DNA of 64,000 bases from a virus. The notes beneath the pieces were generated by a model. That model was not told the DNA's origin. It did no database searches and saw only the letters and a list, made by a program, of their open reading frames with translations. Location of the stretch: IMG/VR virus record IMGVR_UViG_3300032268_001383, positions 1 through 64,000 of that record, one strand, 5' to 3'. Each line of letters opens with the position of its first letter. The stretch's first letter is position 1. Below are positions 63,689 to 64,000 of this stretch, piece after piece. A program made the position numbers and the translations under genes.

Positions 63689-64000
63689 ATGTTTGTAAGA
63701 AATACGGATACTGGTAAATGGTTCAATCAAATTGATACTCTATCAAAGGATAATTATGACGATTTAAGACAAGATTTAGAAAAAGTTAGGCTTTATTCCA
63801 AATGTTTAAGTGGATCTACTTATTTACCAATTGATGGTTTTGAAAATATATACAATACTTTTGACATCCAAAAAATTGGATTTTATATTAGTGAATCTAA
63901 TACGCAAGTCAGAAGACCACTCAATGGACCAGTGATTCCACTAACAAGTAATAACTCTGATGAATTTTACACAAAGTATTTGAAAGAAAATGCTTTCACT
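63689..64000 (+). CDS. Unknown protein, 3' end outside window
   Basis: The frame opens with ATG at 63689 (MFVRNTDTGKWFNQ) and stays open to the end of the window, 104 codons. It is 1 nt after the previous stop, so co-transcribed. Nothing recognisable in the visible part. Confidence 0.55.
   Translation, partial: MFVRNTDTGKWFNQIDTLSKDNYDDLRQDLEKVRLYSKCLSGSTYLPIDGFENIYNTFDIQKIGFYISESNTQVRRPLNGPVIPLTSNNSDEFYTKYLKENAFT

Noticed and set aside
1-64000. CRISPR arrays, tRNA genes, tmRNA, integrase or insertion sequences
   Set aside because: Gaps between genes are short and AT-rich. I saw no regularly spaced repeats, cloverleaf sequences or transposase motifs, though weak RNA structures could be missed by eye.

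Overview
The window looks like part of the genome of a large, AT-rich, T4-like tailed phage of Bacteroidetes, most likely a Flavobacterium-type host. The T4-like evidence is a gp32-type single-strand DNA-binding protein, a gp46/Rad50-type recombination ATPase, a Toprim primase, PhoH, and large blocks of virion genes. The host evidence is weak or absent Shine-Dalgarno sites, signal peptides ending in F-S-Q, host-style promoters of the TAnnTTTG type, and a Bacteroidetes-type ribosomal protein bS21. I saw no tRNA, tmRNA, CRISPR array, integrase or insertion sequence. No gene-free gap exceeds 300 bases.

Layout. 1-2193 is the 3' part of a repetitive fibre gene. 2.2-9.1 kb (minus) holds glycosyltransferases, a J-domain protein, tail-type structural proteins and two unknown genes. 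9.1-12.9 kb (minus) holds the gp32-like protein, small leader-bearing genes, a secreted SGNH hydrolase and an amidase endolysin. 13.0-16.7 kb holds secreted and cytosolic accessory proteins: a secreted nuclease, an I78-like inhibitor, SmpB, thioredoxin, an outer-membrane barrel and a sigma factor. 17.0-25.6 kb (plus) is a translationally coupled operon of very large virion proteins. 25.6-35.7 kb is mixed small operons: an S1-repeat protein, a CoaE-like protein, a metallopeptidase, a ferritin-like protein, a Nudix hydrolase, a nucleic-acid ligase and many unknowns. 35.8-41.8 kb (minus) is a fibre operon with a beta-solenoid and two collagen-like proteins. 41.9-46.1 kb (plus) holds gp46, small genes, ribosomal protein S21 and a DnaJ-like protein. 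46.1-52.9 kb (minus) is one 2254-residue protein with aromatic-centred pentapeptide repeats. 53.0-63.4 kb holds a Dam-type methylase, more leader-bearing genes, an M16 peptidase, an HNH homing endonuclease, a P-loop kinase, primase and PhoH.

Three cross-cutting signals stand out. (1) About sixteen otherwise unrelated genes start with the same short peptide, roughly M-K-x-[IL]-K-x-F-x-x-[FL]-x-E. It resembles the T4 capsid-targeting sequence that the prohead protease removes after [LI]-x-E, so these genes may encode proteins packaged in the head and injected into the host. They include a ferritin-like protein and a P-loop kinase. (2) The phage carries a translation set: bS21, a four-domain S1-like protein and SmpB. 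At least two genes appear to lack an ATG/GTG start. (3) An AT-rich box, TTTAATATATA, recurs just upstream of operons on both strands and is a candidate phage-specific promoter. The window also encodes an ECF-like sigma factor whose region 4 helix-turn-helix appears to be split by about 70 residues.
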